Of a stretch of 64,000 bases of DNA, positions 16,803-23,608 are shown piece after piece (the first letter of the stretch is position 1; every line of letters begins with the position of its first letter). The position numbers were made by a program, and so were the translations under genes. The notes below the pieces were generated by a model. It was not told the origin of the DNA, ran no database searches, and worked only from the letters and a program-made list of their open reading frames with translations. Origin of the DNA: Caenispirillum salinarum AK4 (GTDB lineage: Bacteria; Pseudomonadota; Alphaproteobacteria; Rhodospirillales; Rhodospirillaceae); NCBI RefSeq assembly GCF_000315795.1, contig NZ_ANHY01000010.1:62001-126000 (forward strand), given 5' to 3'.

Positions 16803-16865
16803 TCCTGCTTTCGCAGGAATGACGGGTATTCAGGAAACCTGCGAAAGCAGGGGTCCACCTCCGTC
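16803..16865. repeat. Second pair of inverted palindromic intergenic repeats
   Basis: TCCTGC-TTTC-GCAGGA (16803-16818) followed by ATGACGGG, then 19 bases later the inverted copy CCTGC-GAAA-GCAGG (16838-16851) followed by GGTCCACC. This is the same element family and head-to-head arrangement as 14228-14325. It lies between the SRPBCC gene and the alcohol dehydrogenase, so in the transcript the two copies could pair with each other. Confidence 0.7.
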
Positions 16866-16883
16866 CGTTACCATCATGCAGAC

Positions 16884-17567
16884 TCACCGGCTGCCGTGCG
16901 GGCGGGGCTGGGAGCTGGTGACGTGGCCCGTCTCAAGGATCTGCTTCAGCCGCCGCAGGTCGTCGTGGGCCTGGCGGTCGGGCTCCTCGCCCATCAGCCT
17001 GGCGACCATCGCACCCAGCTTGCCGCCCGGCGCGTCGTAGGTGACTTCCAGATGCACCTCCGTGCCGCGCCCGCCGGGCGCGTCGGCGAAGGTGACGGAG
17101 CCTTCGTTGACGATGTCCGCGCCCGGCCGGGCGCGCCAGCCGATGTGCTGGTTCTCGCGGATGTCCACCAGGTCGGCGTCCCACTCCATCGCCGTGTGCA
17201 GCGGCCCGCGCACCACCCAGTGGTGGGCGTCCGGGCCGATCTCGCGCACGTCCTCCACATGCGCCATGAAACGCGGGAAGTGGGTGGGATCGCGCCAGTA
17301 GGCGAAGACCTCGGGCCGCGGCTTGCCGATGGTGATGGAGCGCCTGACCGTCAGCGGCGCGCGCGGGATGACGTGGGTGGGCGGCTTTCCGGTCTTGTTG
17401 CGCCAGGTCTGGTAGGCCCAGGCCCCGCCCAGCGCCGCGCCCACCAGCCCCAGCGTGCCCATGCGCCGCAGGGCCAGGGCGGCGATGACGCCGACGGCCA
17501 GTGATCCGGGCGTGAACAGGTCGGCGGCGAGGTCGTCCTTGCTGGACCGCGAACGCTGGTAGGCCAT
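16884..17567 (-). CDS. SRPBCC (START/cyclase-like) family protein with N-terminal membrane segment
   Basis: 227 aa. An N-terminal hydrophobic region (SLAVGVIAALALRRMG and TLGLVGAALGGAWAYQTW) probably forms one or two membrane helices. The SRPBCC domain follows from about residue 75: ITIGKPRPEVFAYWRDPTHF, FMAHVEDVREIG, WDADLVDIRENQHIGW, GRGTEVHLEVTYDAPGG. This helix-grip fold binds a hydrophobic ligand in a deep pocket. The ATG at 17567 is preceded by GGGAGAG at good spacing; the ATG at 17582 would put that signal inside the gene. First gene of the SRPBCC / ADH / SDR trio. Ligand unknown. Confidence 0.82.
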   Translation of the reverse strand: MAYQRSRSSKDDLAADLFTPGSLAVGVIAALALRRMGTLGLVGAALGGAWAYQTWRNKTGKPPTHVIPRAPLTVRRSITIGKPRPEVFAYWRDPTHFPRFMAHVEDVREIGPDAHHWVVRGPLHTAMEWDADLVDIRENQHIGWRARPGADIVNEGSVTFADAPGGRGTEVHLEVTYDAPGGKLGAMVARLMGEEPDRQAHDDLRRLKQILETGHVTSSQPRPHGSR

Positions 17568-17677
17568 GACACTCTCTCCCATGACGGTTCAGGCGGCGAT
17601 TGCCACCGCAGAACGTCAGGCGGAAAGAGCCCGTTCAGGGCGCGGAAGTGGCAGGGTCCCGGCGCGGGAATCCGTGC

Positions 17678-18862
17678 CTACTTGTTCAACTCCTGCATCG
17701 CCTCGTCCAGCCCGCCCAGGGTGAGCGGGTACATGCGGCCTTCCATGATCTGGTTGATCATCTGGATGGAGTGCGTGTAGGGCCAGAACCGCTGGTCCGA
17801 GGGGTTCAGCCACACCGCATGCGGCCAGACCTGGAGCATCCGGCGCAGCCAGACCTCGCCGGCCTCGTCGTTCCAGTGCTCCACCGCGCCGCCGGGATAG
17901 GCGATCTCGTAGGGGCTCATGGAGGCATCGCCGACGAAGATCAGCTTGTAGTCCGAGCCGTAGGTGTGCAGCACGTCCCAGGTGGGAATGCGGTCGGCGT
18001 GGCGGCGGGTGTTGTCGCGCCAGACGTATTCGTAGACGCAGTTGTGGAAGTAGTAGTGCTCCAGGTGCTTGAACTCGCTGCGCACCGCCGAGAACAGCTC
18101 CTCGCAGGTCTTCACGTGGTCGTCCATGGACCCGCCGATATCGAGGAACAGCAGCACCTTCACCGTGTTGTGGCGCTCGGGCACCATCTTGATGTCGAGC
18201 ATCCCGCCGTGATGGGCGGTGGAGCGGATGGTGTCGTCCAGGTCCAGTTCGGTCGCCGCACCCTCGCGCGCGAAACGGCGCAGGCGACGCAACGCGACCT
18301 TGATATTGCGCGTGCCCAGTTCCACCGTGTCGTCCAGGTTCTTGAACTCGCGCTTGTCCCAGACCTTGACCGCGCGCCGGTGGCGGCTTTCGTGCTGGCC
18401 GATGCGCACGCCTTCCGGGTTGTAGCCGTAGGCGCCGAACGGGCTGGTGCCCGCCGTGCCGATCCATTTCGATCCGCCCTGGTGGCGCTTTTTCTGCTCC
18501 TCCAGCCGCTGTTTCAGCGTTTCCATCAGCTTGTCGAAGCCGCCCAGCGCCTCGATCTGCTTCTTTTCCTCCTCGGACAGGAACTTCTCGGCCAGCTTGC
18601 GCAGCCATTCCTCGGGGATGTCGGCGGTGATCTCGTCAGGATTGGTGGGTTCCTCCAGCCCCTTGAAGACATGGCCGAACACCCGGTCGAAGCGGTCCAG
18701 GTGGCGTTCGTCCTTCACCAGCGTCGCGCGCGCCAGGAAGTAGAAGTCATCCACCGAAAAATCCGCGCAGCCCTTTTCCACCGCTTCCAGCAGCAGAAGG
18801 TACTCGTTCAGGCTGACCGGGACGCCGGCCTTGCGCAGCTCGTAAAACAGGGTGACGAACAT
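17678..18862 (-). CDS. VWA domain-containing protein, CoxE-like
   Basis: 394 aa. It begins with the CoxE-type helical region (FVTLFYELRKAGVPVSLNEY), has a charged middle segment (EEEKKQIEALGG to EEQKKRHQGG) and a C-terminal von Willebrand A domain. The metal site reads LLFLDIGGSMDDH, the DxGxS variant of the usual DxSxS that is normal in this family, and further VWA segments are YYFHNCVYEYVW and KLIFVGDASMSPYEI. CoxE-like proteins work with a MoxR AAA ATPase to remodel or insert metal into a target enzyme; that ATPase is encoded 683 bases upstream (19546-20391). No molybdenum CO dehydrogenase is near, so the target is unknown. Confidence 0.88.
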   Translation of the reverse strand: MFVTLFYELRKAGVPVSLNEYLLLLEAVEKGCADFSVDDFYFLARATLVKDERHLDRFDRVFGHVFKGLEEPTNPDEITADIPEEWLRKLAEKFLSEEEKKQIEALGGFDKLMETLKQRLEEQKKRHQGGSKWIGTAGTSPFGAYGYNPEGVRIGQHESRHRRAVKVWDKREFKNLDDTVELGTRNIKVALRRLRRFAREGAATELDLDDTIRSTAHHGGMLDIKMVPERHNTVKVLLFLDIGGSMDDHVKTCEELFSAVRSEFKHLEHYYFHNCVYEYVWRDNTRRHADRIPTWDVLHTYGSDYKLIFVGDASMSPYEIAYPGGAVEHWNDEAGEVWLRRMLQVWPHAVWLNPSDQRFWPYTHSIQMINQIMEGRMYPLTLGGLDEAMQELNK

Positions 18863-18884
18863 GGGGCTCCGAAAATCAGGGACA

Positions 18885-19496
18885 TCAGAACGGCAGGCGG
18901 GCGGCCTGCTGCTGGTCGCGCGACATGGACTTGTAGACCGCCACCGCGTTCTCCCGCGCGTTGGGCACGCCCAGCTTGTGGGCCTGGGCGTAGAGGCGGA
19001 AGGCCTTGGGCAGGTCCTTGGCGACCGCCACGCCGTTGGCGCGCATCCAGGCCAGAAGCTCGACGGCGTCGCCCTGGTCCGCTTCCGCGCGGCGCTCCAC
19101 CTCCGCCACGTGCTCGGGCCGGGCGTCGTTCTGGGCGATGGCGGTCACCACCTCCTCCCACGGCGGCGGAGGCGGCGGCGGTTCTTCCTCGTAGACGATC
19201 TGCGGCGGCTCGAACCCCGGCGGCGGGGGCGGCGGGGGCGCGGCGGGACCCAGAAGCCGCACGCCGTCCTTGTTCAGCACGTAGCCGGGGAGTTCGCCGG
19301 CGTTCTCGCGCTTGAGGCTGTCGCGGAACAGATCGTCCAGCGTGGGGGCGAGGATCGCCTCTTCCTCGGCCTTCTGCGCGGCGTCCTGCACGCGGGCCTC
19401 GGCGGCGACGGGAACGGACGGCAGCACGGCACCCGCCGCCAGCGACAGGATCGCCGTCGTCGTGATGGTCCGAAAGAGCGCACTTGCCTTGCACAT
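18885..19496 (-). CDS. Secreted proline-rich protein with Sel1-like C terminus, function unknown
   Basis: 203 aa. A signal peptide (ITTTAILSLAAGAVLPSVPVAAEA) is followed by a helical segment, two proline runs (PPPPPPP and EEEPPPPPPPWEE) and a C-terminal part resembling a Sel1/tetratricopeptide-like repeat: GDAVELLAWMRANGVAV, LPKAFRLYAQAHKLGVPNA, ENAVAVYKSM. The proline stretches suggest an extended periplasmic spacer or a protein-binding ligand. It sits between the MoxR and VWA genes in the same orientation (22-base gap to the VWA gene, 49 bases after MoxR), which suggests it belongs to the same process. No function recognised. Confidence 0.75.
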   Translation of the reverse strand: MCKASALFRTITTTAILSLAAGAVLPSVPVAAEARVQDAAQKAEEEAILAPTLDDLFRDSLKRENAGELPGYVLNKDGVRLLGPAAPPPPPPPGFEPPQIVYEEEPPPPPPPWEEVVTAIAQNDARPEHVAEVERRAEADQGDAVELLAWMRANGVAVAKDLPKAFRLYAQAHKLGVPNARENAVAVYKSMSRDQQQAARLPF

Positions 19497-19545
19497 GGTC
19501 GGTCGCCTTTTCGCTCCGCGCCGGTCGCCGGTCAGGGCGCCGCCG

Positions 19546-20391
19546 TCAGCGCCCTTCCCGCTTGGCCAGGAAGGCCAGCCGCTGCAGAAGGTGGACGTCC
19601 TGCTCGTTCTTGAGCAGCGCCCCGTGCAGCGGCGGCAGCAGGGTCTTCACGTCCTTGGCCCGCAGGGCTTCCGGCGAGATGTCGTCGGCCATCAGCAGCT
19701 TCAGCCAGTCCAGAAGCTCGCTGGTCGACGGCTTCTTCTTCAGCCCCGGCACGTCCCGCAGGTCGTAGAACAGGCTCATGGCCTCGCGCACCAGGCGGGA
19801 CTTGATGTCGGGGAAGTGGACCTGGACGATGTCGGCCATCGTGTCCTCGTCCGGGAAGCGGATATAGTGAAAGAAACAGCGGCGCAGGAAGGCGTCGGGC
19901 AGTTCTTTTTCATTGTTCGACGTGATGATGACGATGGGGCGCGTCCTGGCCGAGACCATCTCCCCGGTCTCATGCACGTAGAATTCCATGCGGTCGAGTT
20001 CCAGCAGCAGGTCGTTGGGGAACTCGATGTCGGCCTTGTCGATCTCGTCGATCAACAGCACGCAGCCGCCGTCGGTGGTGAAGGCCTCCCACAGCTTGCC
20101 GGGCTTGATGTAGTTGCGGATGTCGTGCACCCGGTCGTCGCCCAGCTGGCTGTCGCGCAGGCGGCTGACGGCGTCGTATTCATACAGGCCGTGCTGCGCC
20201 TTGGTGGTGGACTTCACGTGCCAGGAGATCAGCGGCAGGCCCAGCGACGCGGCCACTTCCTGCGCCAGCACCGTCTTGCCCGTGCCGGGCTCTCCCTTCA
20301 CCAGAAGGGGGCGTTGCAGGGTCACGGTGGCGTTGACCGCGACCTTCAGGTCCTCGGTGGCGACGTACCGCTCGGTGCCGGAGAACTTCAT
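19546..20391 (-). CDS. MoxR family AAA+ ATPase (CoxD-like)
   Basis: 281 aa cytoplasmic AAA+ ATPase. Walker A is KGEPGTGKTVLA (about residues 32-43), Walker B is GGCVLLIDEIDKADIEF, sensor 1 is PIVIITSNNEKELPDAF, and the arginine finger region is LRRCFFHYIRFPDEDT. The MoxR-type pre-sensor segment SWHVKSTTKAQHGLYEYDAV is present. MoxR proteins act with VWA partners as chaperones for assembly or metal insertion of large enzymes; here the partner is the CoxE-like VWA protein two genes downstream. The ATG at 20391 fits the family N terminus. A dyad GCGAC-CAAA-GTCGC (20432-20445) lies about 40 bases upstream. Confidence 0.92.
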   Translation of the reverse strand: MKFSGTERYVATEDLKVAVNATVTLQRPLLVKGEPGTGKTVLAQEVAASLGLPLISWHVKSTTKAQHGLYEYDAVSRLRDSQLGDDRVHDIRNYIKPGKLWEAFTTDGGCVLLIDEIDKADIEFPNDLLLELDRMEFYVHETGEMVSARTRPIVIITSNNEKELPDAFLRRCFFHYIRFPDEDTMADIVQVHFPDIKSRLVREAMSLFYDLRDVPGLKKKPSTSELLDWLKLLMADDISPEALRAKDVKTLLPPLHGALLKNEQDVHLLQRLAFLAKREGR

Positions 20392-20431
20392 GGGATACCT
20401 TGCGCTGTTTCACCCTGGGGTCGAACGAGTT

Positions 20432-20445
20432 GCGACCAAAGTCGC
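20432..20445. promoter_or_regulatory. Short dyad in the divergent gap between MoxR and lipoprotein genes
   Basis: GCGAC (20432-20436) and GTCGC (20441-20445) are separated by CAAA, and next to it is CTTATAGC, which read on the minus strand gives TATAAG, a fair -10 for the MoxR gene. The site would overlap that promoter. Operator function is inferred from position only. Confidence 0.3.
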
Positions 20446-20593
20446 TTATAGCATCATGCCGCCGATGGAGCGGCACCCCACCCTTTTACCCGTTGCGGCG
20501 GCGCAATGCGAGTCTTCGGCGGTTGCGAAGGCGCGCCGGCCGGGGCATGATCCGCGCCGCTTCCCCTGCCCGCCGTGAAGGATGCCCGCCGCC

Positions 20594-20860
20594 ATGCCCC
20601 GTCGCGCCGCCGCCGCCCTGATGCTCTGCCTGCTCGCCCTGCCGCTCGCCGCCTGCGAGCCCAGCAAGGCCGACCTGCTGGACAAGGCCGAGGGCGTCAC
20701 CACCAAGCAGGGCCTGCGCGACGCGCTCGGCCAACCCGACGACATCGCCAAGCTGGGTCCCATCGAAACCTGGACATATCACGCCGACAACGGCGCGGTG
20801 ACGTTCCTGATTGCCGGCGATGCGGTGACCCTGAAGACCGCCGGCGGCACCGCCCAGTAG
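20594..20860 (+). CDS. Small lipoprotein, OmlA/BamE-like
   Basis: 88 aa. The signal peptide MPRRAAAALMLCLLALPLAAC ends in a clear lipobox (LAAC), so the mature protein begins with a lipidated cysteine. The remaining 65 residues (KQGLRDALGQPDDIAKLG, WTYHADNGAVTFLIAGD) resemble the compact SmpA/OmlA (BamE-like) fold with a GxPD-type turn. An in-frame ATG at 20582 is four codons earlier but has the GAAGG signal directly against it; 20594 is 12 bases from that signal. Convergent with the J-domain gene (6-base gap). Likely envelope role, no specific function. Confidence 0.75.
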   Translation: MPRRAAAALMLCLLALPLAACEPSKADLLDKAEGVTTKQGLRDALGQPDDIAKLGPIETWTYHADNGAVTFLIAGDAVTLKTAGGTAQ

Positions 20861-20866
20861 CAGCCG

Positions 20867-21682
20867 CTAATCCCCCAGCAGCACGCGCTTCGCCTCGTTG
20901 ACCTTGGCGGCCATCCAGCTTGATCCGCCGTGATCGGGATGCGCGCTCGCCATGACGCGGCGATAGGCGCGCTTGATCTCGTCGGCCGTCGCCCCCTCCT
21001 CCAGTTCCAGGATGCGCAGGGCCTCCGCCCGGGTCATGGCCCCGTCGGCAGAGCCCGCCGCGCTGCGGTCGCCGCCGCCATGGTGGCCCGCAGCCTCTGC
21101 CCGGTCGCGCCAGTCGGGGTCGTGGCGGTCGAGCCAGGCTTCATAGACGCGCGCACTGTCGGGATCACCGCGCACCTGGCGCCACAGGTCCAGGCGCTCC
21201 ACCGGGTCGAGGTCGTCGAGCTGGCGGCCGGCGAAGGGCCCCGTCAGCACCTCGCCGCTCATCTGGCCGGAGGCGTGGTGGAGCGTCATGCGCAGATGAT
21301 CGGTGGCGACCTCCGACGTGCCGGGGCCGGTCTGCCGCCCCTGCCCGCCACCGGGCATGCCGAAGCCGAAGCCGCCGGACCCGCTGCCCGGCGTGTGGAA
21401 GCCCGACGGCCCGCCGAACAGGCCCATGCGGCGCATGATCTGGCCCATCATCAGCAGGCGGAAGATGCGCCCGGCCCACGGCGCCATGCCGGCCAGCGCC
21501 GCCAGCGCCCAGCCGAGGCGCCCCGTCGCCGCCAGGCCGACGATGACCATCAGCACCAGCACCACGCCGGCACGTTTCAGGCCCTTGGCGACCTGCGCCG
21601 GGCTCGCATTGACGAACCACTGCCCGATGAGCATGAAGGCGACGATCAGTCCGACGCCCAGGATGACGGCCCCCAGAAGCAT
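20867..21682 (-). CDS. Membrane-anchored J-domain (DnaJ-like) protein
   Basis: 271 aa. Two or three membrane segments lie at the N terminus (LLGAVILGVGLIVAFMLIG, GVVLVLMVIVGLAA, LAALAGMAPWAGRIF). A Gly-rich linker (about 88-120) and a middle helical domain resembling the TerB-flanking region of DjlA-like proteins follow. A J domain closes the protein (about 215-271): RAEALRILELEEGATADEI and the essential HPD in MASAHPDHGG. J domains stimulate DnaK-type ATPases, here at the inner face of the membrane. It is 13 bases downstream of the second VWA gene, so the two are probably co-transcribed. Confidence 0.88.
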   Translation of the reverse strand: MLLGAVILGVGLIVAFMLIGQWFVNASPAQVAKGLKRAGVVLVLMVIVGLAATGRLGWALAALAGMAPWAGRIFRLLMMGQIMRRMGLFGGPSGFHTPGSGSGGFGFGMPGGGQGRQTGPGTSEVATDHLRMTLHHASGQMSGEVLTGPFAGRQLDDLDPVERLDLWRQVRGDPDSARVYEAWLDRHDPDWRDRAEAAGHHGGGDRSAAGSADGAMTRAEALRILELEEGATADEIKRAYRRVMASAHPDHGGSSWMAAKVNEAKRVLLGD

Positions 21683-21695
21683 GATGCCCGCGCCC

Positions 21696-22412
21696 TCAGC
21701 CGCCCATCTGGTGGGTGAGTTGCAGCACCGCCCGGTTGCCGCTGGACTTGCCGTAGTCGGCCAGCGCCTTGCGCCCGCCGGCGGCGAAGACGGCCACCGC
21801 GCTCAGCAGGTCATGCAGCTCCTTGGGGCTGTTGGCGTCGAACCGGCAGCAGGCCCCGCCCGACAGCTTGGCGACCTGCTGGAAGACCTGCTGGGCCTGC
21901 CGGTCGTCGCCCTCGTGGAACATGAAGGCCGGCAACCCGTTCAGCCCCATTTCGCCGGCCAGGTGGCAGAGCGTGTCCGGGTTCTCCTCCAGGCAATCGC
22001 CGACGAAGACCAGCGCCGCCACCTTCTGCTTGCGGGTCTCGTTCAGGGCATGGCGCAGCACGCGCTCGATCTGGGTGTGGCCGCCGATGCAGGACACCTT
22101 CTTCATGCGGCGGAGAAGATCATCGCCGTCGGTCAGCCATTGGGTGGCGCGGAATTCCCCGAAGCCGCGGTAGAACGCCACCTGCATCTCCAACCCGCCC
22201 AGGCCGGCGGCGACGGAGAACATCTCCATCTGAAGCTTGGACGCCTGGGCCCAGGTCGGCTGGCGGCTGGCCGTGGCATCCAGCGCGAACAGAAGCCGCC
22301 CCTTCCGGCCGGCCTCCGGGCGCGGCGCGGGCGTTGCCGCAACCTTGTTCAGGAAGGCGTCGACGTCCGATCCGGTGGAGCGCGGCGCCGGCGTGTTCTT
22401 GTCCTGGCTCAT
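21696..22412 (-). CDS. VWA-like domain protein co-transcribed with the J-domain gene
   Basis: 238 aa. A polar N-terminal segment is followed by a VWA-type Rossmann fold: GRKGRLLFALDATASRQPTW, where the metal site is DATAS (DxTxS instead of DxSxS), then GGLEMQVAFYRGFGEF, the Thr site in CIGGHTQIERVL, and KVAALVFVGDCLEENP. Two adjacent cysteines (GACCRFD) are in the C-terminal third. The ATG at 22412 is the family-like start; a second in-frame start at 22418 exists. Function unknown. Pairing with a J-domain protein hints at a protein-quality or assembly role. Confidence 0.8.
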   Translation of the reverse strand: MSQDKNTPAPRSTGSDVDAFLNKVAATPAPRPEAGRKGRLLFALDATASRQPTWAQASKLQMEMFSVAAGLGGLEMQVAFYRGFGEFRATQWLTDGDDLLRRMKKVSCIGGHTQIERVLRHALNETRKQKVAALVFVGDCLEENPDTLCHLAGEMGLNGLPAFMFHEGDDRQAQQVFQQVAKLSGGACCRFDANSPKELHDLLSAVAVFAAGGRKALADYGKSSGNRAVLQLTHQMGG

Positions 22413-22518
22413 GAGCAATCCGCTTCCTCAAGTCTTCCAGGGAGATAGGAGGGCGGCGCCCGTTTTTCCAGATTGCCGGGCGGGGTAATCGTGGGGCCTG
22501 GGTCCGAAGGTTATTTTA

Positions 22519-22706
22519 AACCACCAAGACACCAAGGCACCAAGACAGCGCGCGAAGGCGCCATCTTTATTCCGGTTGCCACTGTCGCCGGGTATTCGAC
22601 ATGGTAATGAATAAGGAAACGAGGGAGCACGAGGGAGCCCGTGGCTCCCTCTTATTCACATTCCGGCGCAGCCGGAAAACCTTGGTGTCTTGGTGTCTTG
22701 GTGGTT
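22519..22706. repeat. MITE-like element bounded by 26-bp inverted repeats
   Basis: The left end (22519-22544) and the right end (22681-22706) are inverted copies of AACCACCAAGACACCAAG plus eight more bases, matching at 25 of 26 positions. Inside are two further perfect hairpins: GAGGGAGC/GCTCCCTC (22631-22651) and TTCCGGC-GCA-GCCGGAA (22661-22677). The ends consist of near-tandem ACCAAG(A/G)C units. No protein is encoded. It is AT-richer than its surroundings and ends 10 bases from the mipZ stop. It looks like a small non-autonomous mobile repeat; it fills most of the 303-base gap 22413-22715. Confidence 0.75.
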
Positions 22707-22715
22707 CACCAAGAA

Positions 22716-23567
22716 TCACGCACTCCGCTGCGCCAGTTGCTTGATGTTGATGGCGTCCAGAAGGGCGCGGAGTTCCTGGCGGGCGGCGACGTGGCTCATG
22801 CTCATTTCCACCTCGATGCCCGAATGCCTGAGATCGAGAAGCGTCAGGCCCTGCAGAAACAGCTCGCGATAGATGACGCGCTCGCCCAGGCCCGGCGCGG
22901 TGCGGAAGCCGATGCGCGTGGAAAGCTGGCCGACCAGGTCTTCCATCTGCCGTTTGATGCGGCTGTCCAGGTGGGACAGACGGTTGCGGATGACGATCCA
23001 GTCGACCGAGCCGCCATCCTTCAGCGCCCGGTTCTTGCGCGTCTCCCAGATGCTTTCGGCATAGTGGCTGGGACCCGCGATCTTCATGGTGTTGGGATCG
23101 ACGCGGGCGATGACGTCCAGGTCGATGAAGCTGTCGTTCAGCGGCGTGATCAGCGTGTCGGCGAAGACGTGGCCGGCGCGGGACAGGTAGTTGTCGGACC
23201 CCGCCGTGTCGATGACCATCACGTCGCAGGTCTTGGTGTGCTGGTTCACGGCGCGCAGCAGGGTGCGCAGGTCCTTGTCCTTGTCCTCGCTGACCTTGAT
23301 GGGCACGTGGGCCGGGCGCGGCAGGTCGACGTTGAGCTGCTCGCACAGGCGCTCGCGGTTTTCCACGTAGCGGGTCAGCGTGCCCTGACGGGCGTCCAGG
23401 TCGATGGTGCCGACGCGCAAGCCCTCGTACAGCAGGCTGACGATCAGGTGCATGGCGATGGTGGACTTGCCCGTGCCGCCCTTCTCGTTGCCGAGAACGA
23501 TGACATGGCAGCCCTCCGCGCCCTGGTTCCAGTTGCGGCGTGCCGCGCTGGGAGCGTCTGCGTTCAT
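22716..23567 (-). CDS. mipZ: Division-site positioning ATPase MipZ
   Basis: 283 aa ParA/MinD-superfamily ATPase. The deviant Walker A motif VLGNEKGGTGKST (residues 24-36, signature Lys29) is followed by TIDLDARQGTLTRYVENR and the Walker B-type VMVIDTAGSDNYLSR, a pattern specific to alphaproteobacterial MipZ. MipZ forms a bipolar gradient with ParB and blocks FtsZ assembly away from midcell. The ATG at 23567 follows a GGGGGAGAG ribosome site; the longer in-frame start at 23612 would overlap the region of the neighbouring stop and is less likely. It is isolated from parAB and ftsZ here; 41 bases separate it from the molybdoenzyme gene upstream. Confidence 0.93.
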   Translation of the reverse strand: MNADAPSAARRNWNQGAEGCHVIVLGNEKGGTGKSTIAMHLIVSLLYEGLRVGTIDLDARQGTLTRYVENRERLCEQLNVDLPRPAHVPIKVSEDKDKDLRTLLRAVNQHTKTCDVMVIDTAGSDNYLSRAGHVFADTLITPLNDSFIDLDVIARVDPNTMKIAGPSHYAESIWETRKNRALKDGGSVDWIVIRNRLSHLDSRIKRQMEDLVGQLSTRIGFRTAPGLGERVIYRELFLQGLTLLDLRHSGIEVEMSMSHVAARQELRALLDAINIKQLAQRSA

Positions 23568-23608
23568 GCGATGGCTCTCCCCCTGCCCTTCCATCCGGCC
23601 GAACCCGG

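Noticed and set aside
22567-23346. Open frame antisense to nothing but running through the repeat element and mipZ in another frame
   Set aside because: Its C-terminal part is the translated inverted repeat and the rest is mipZ read out of frame.
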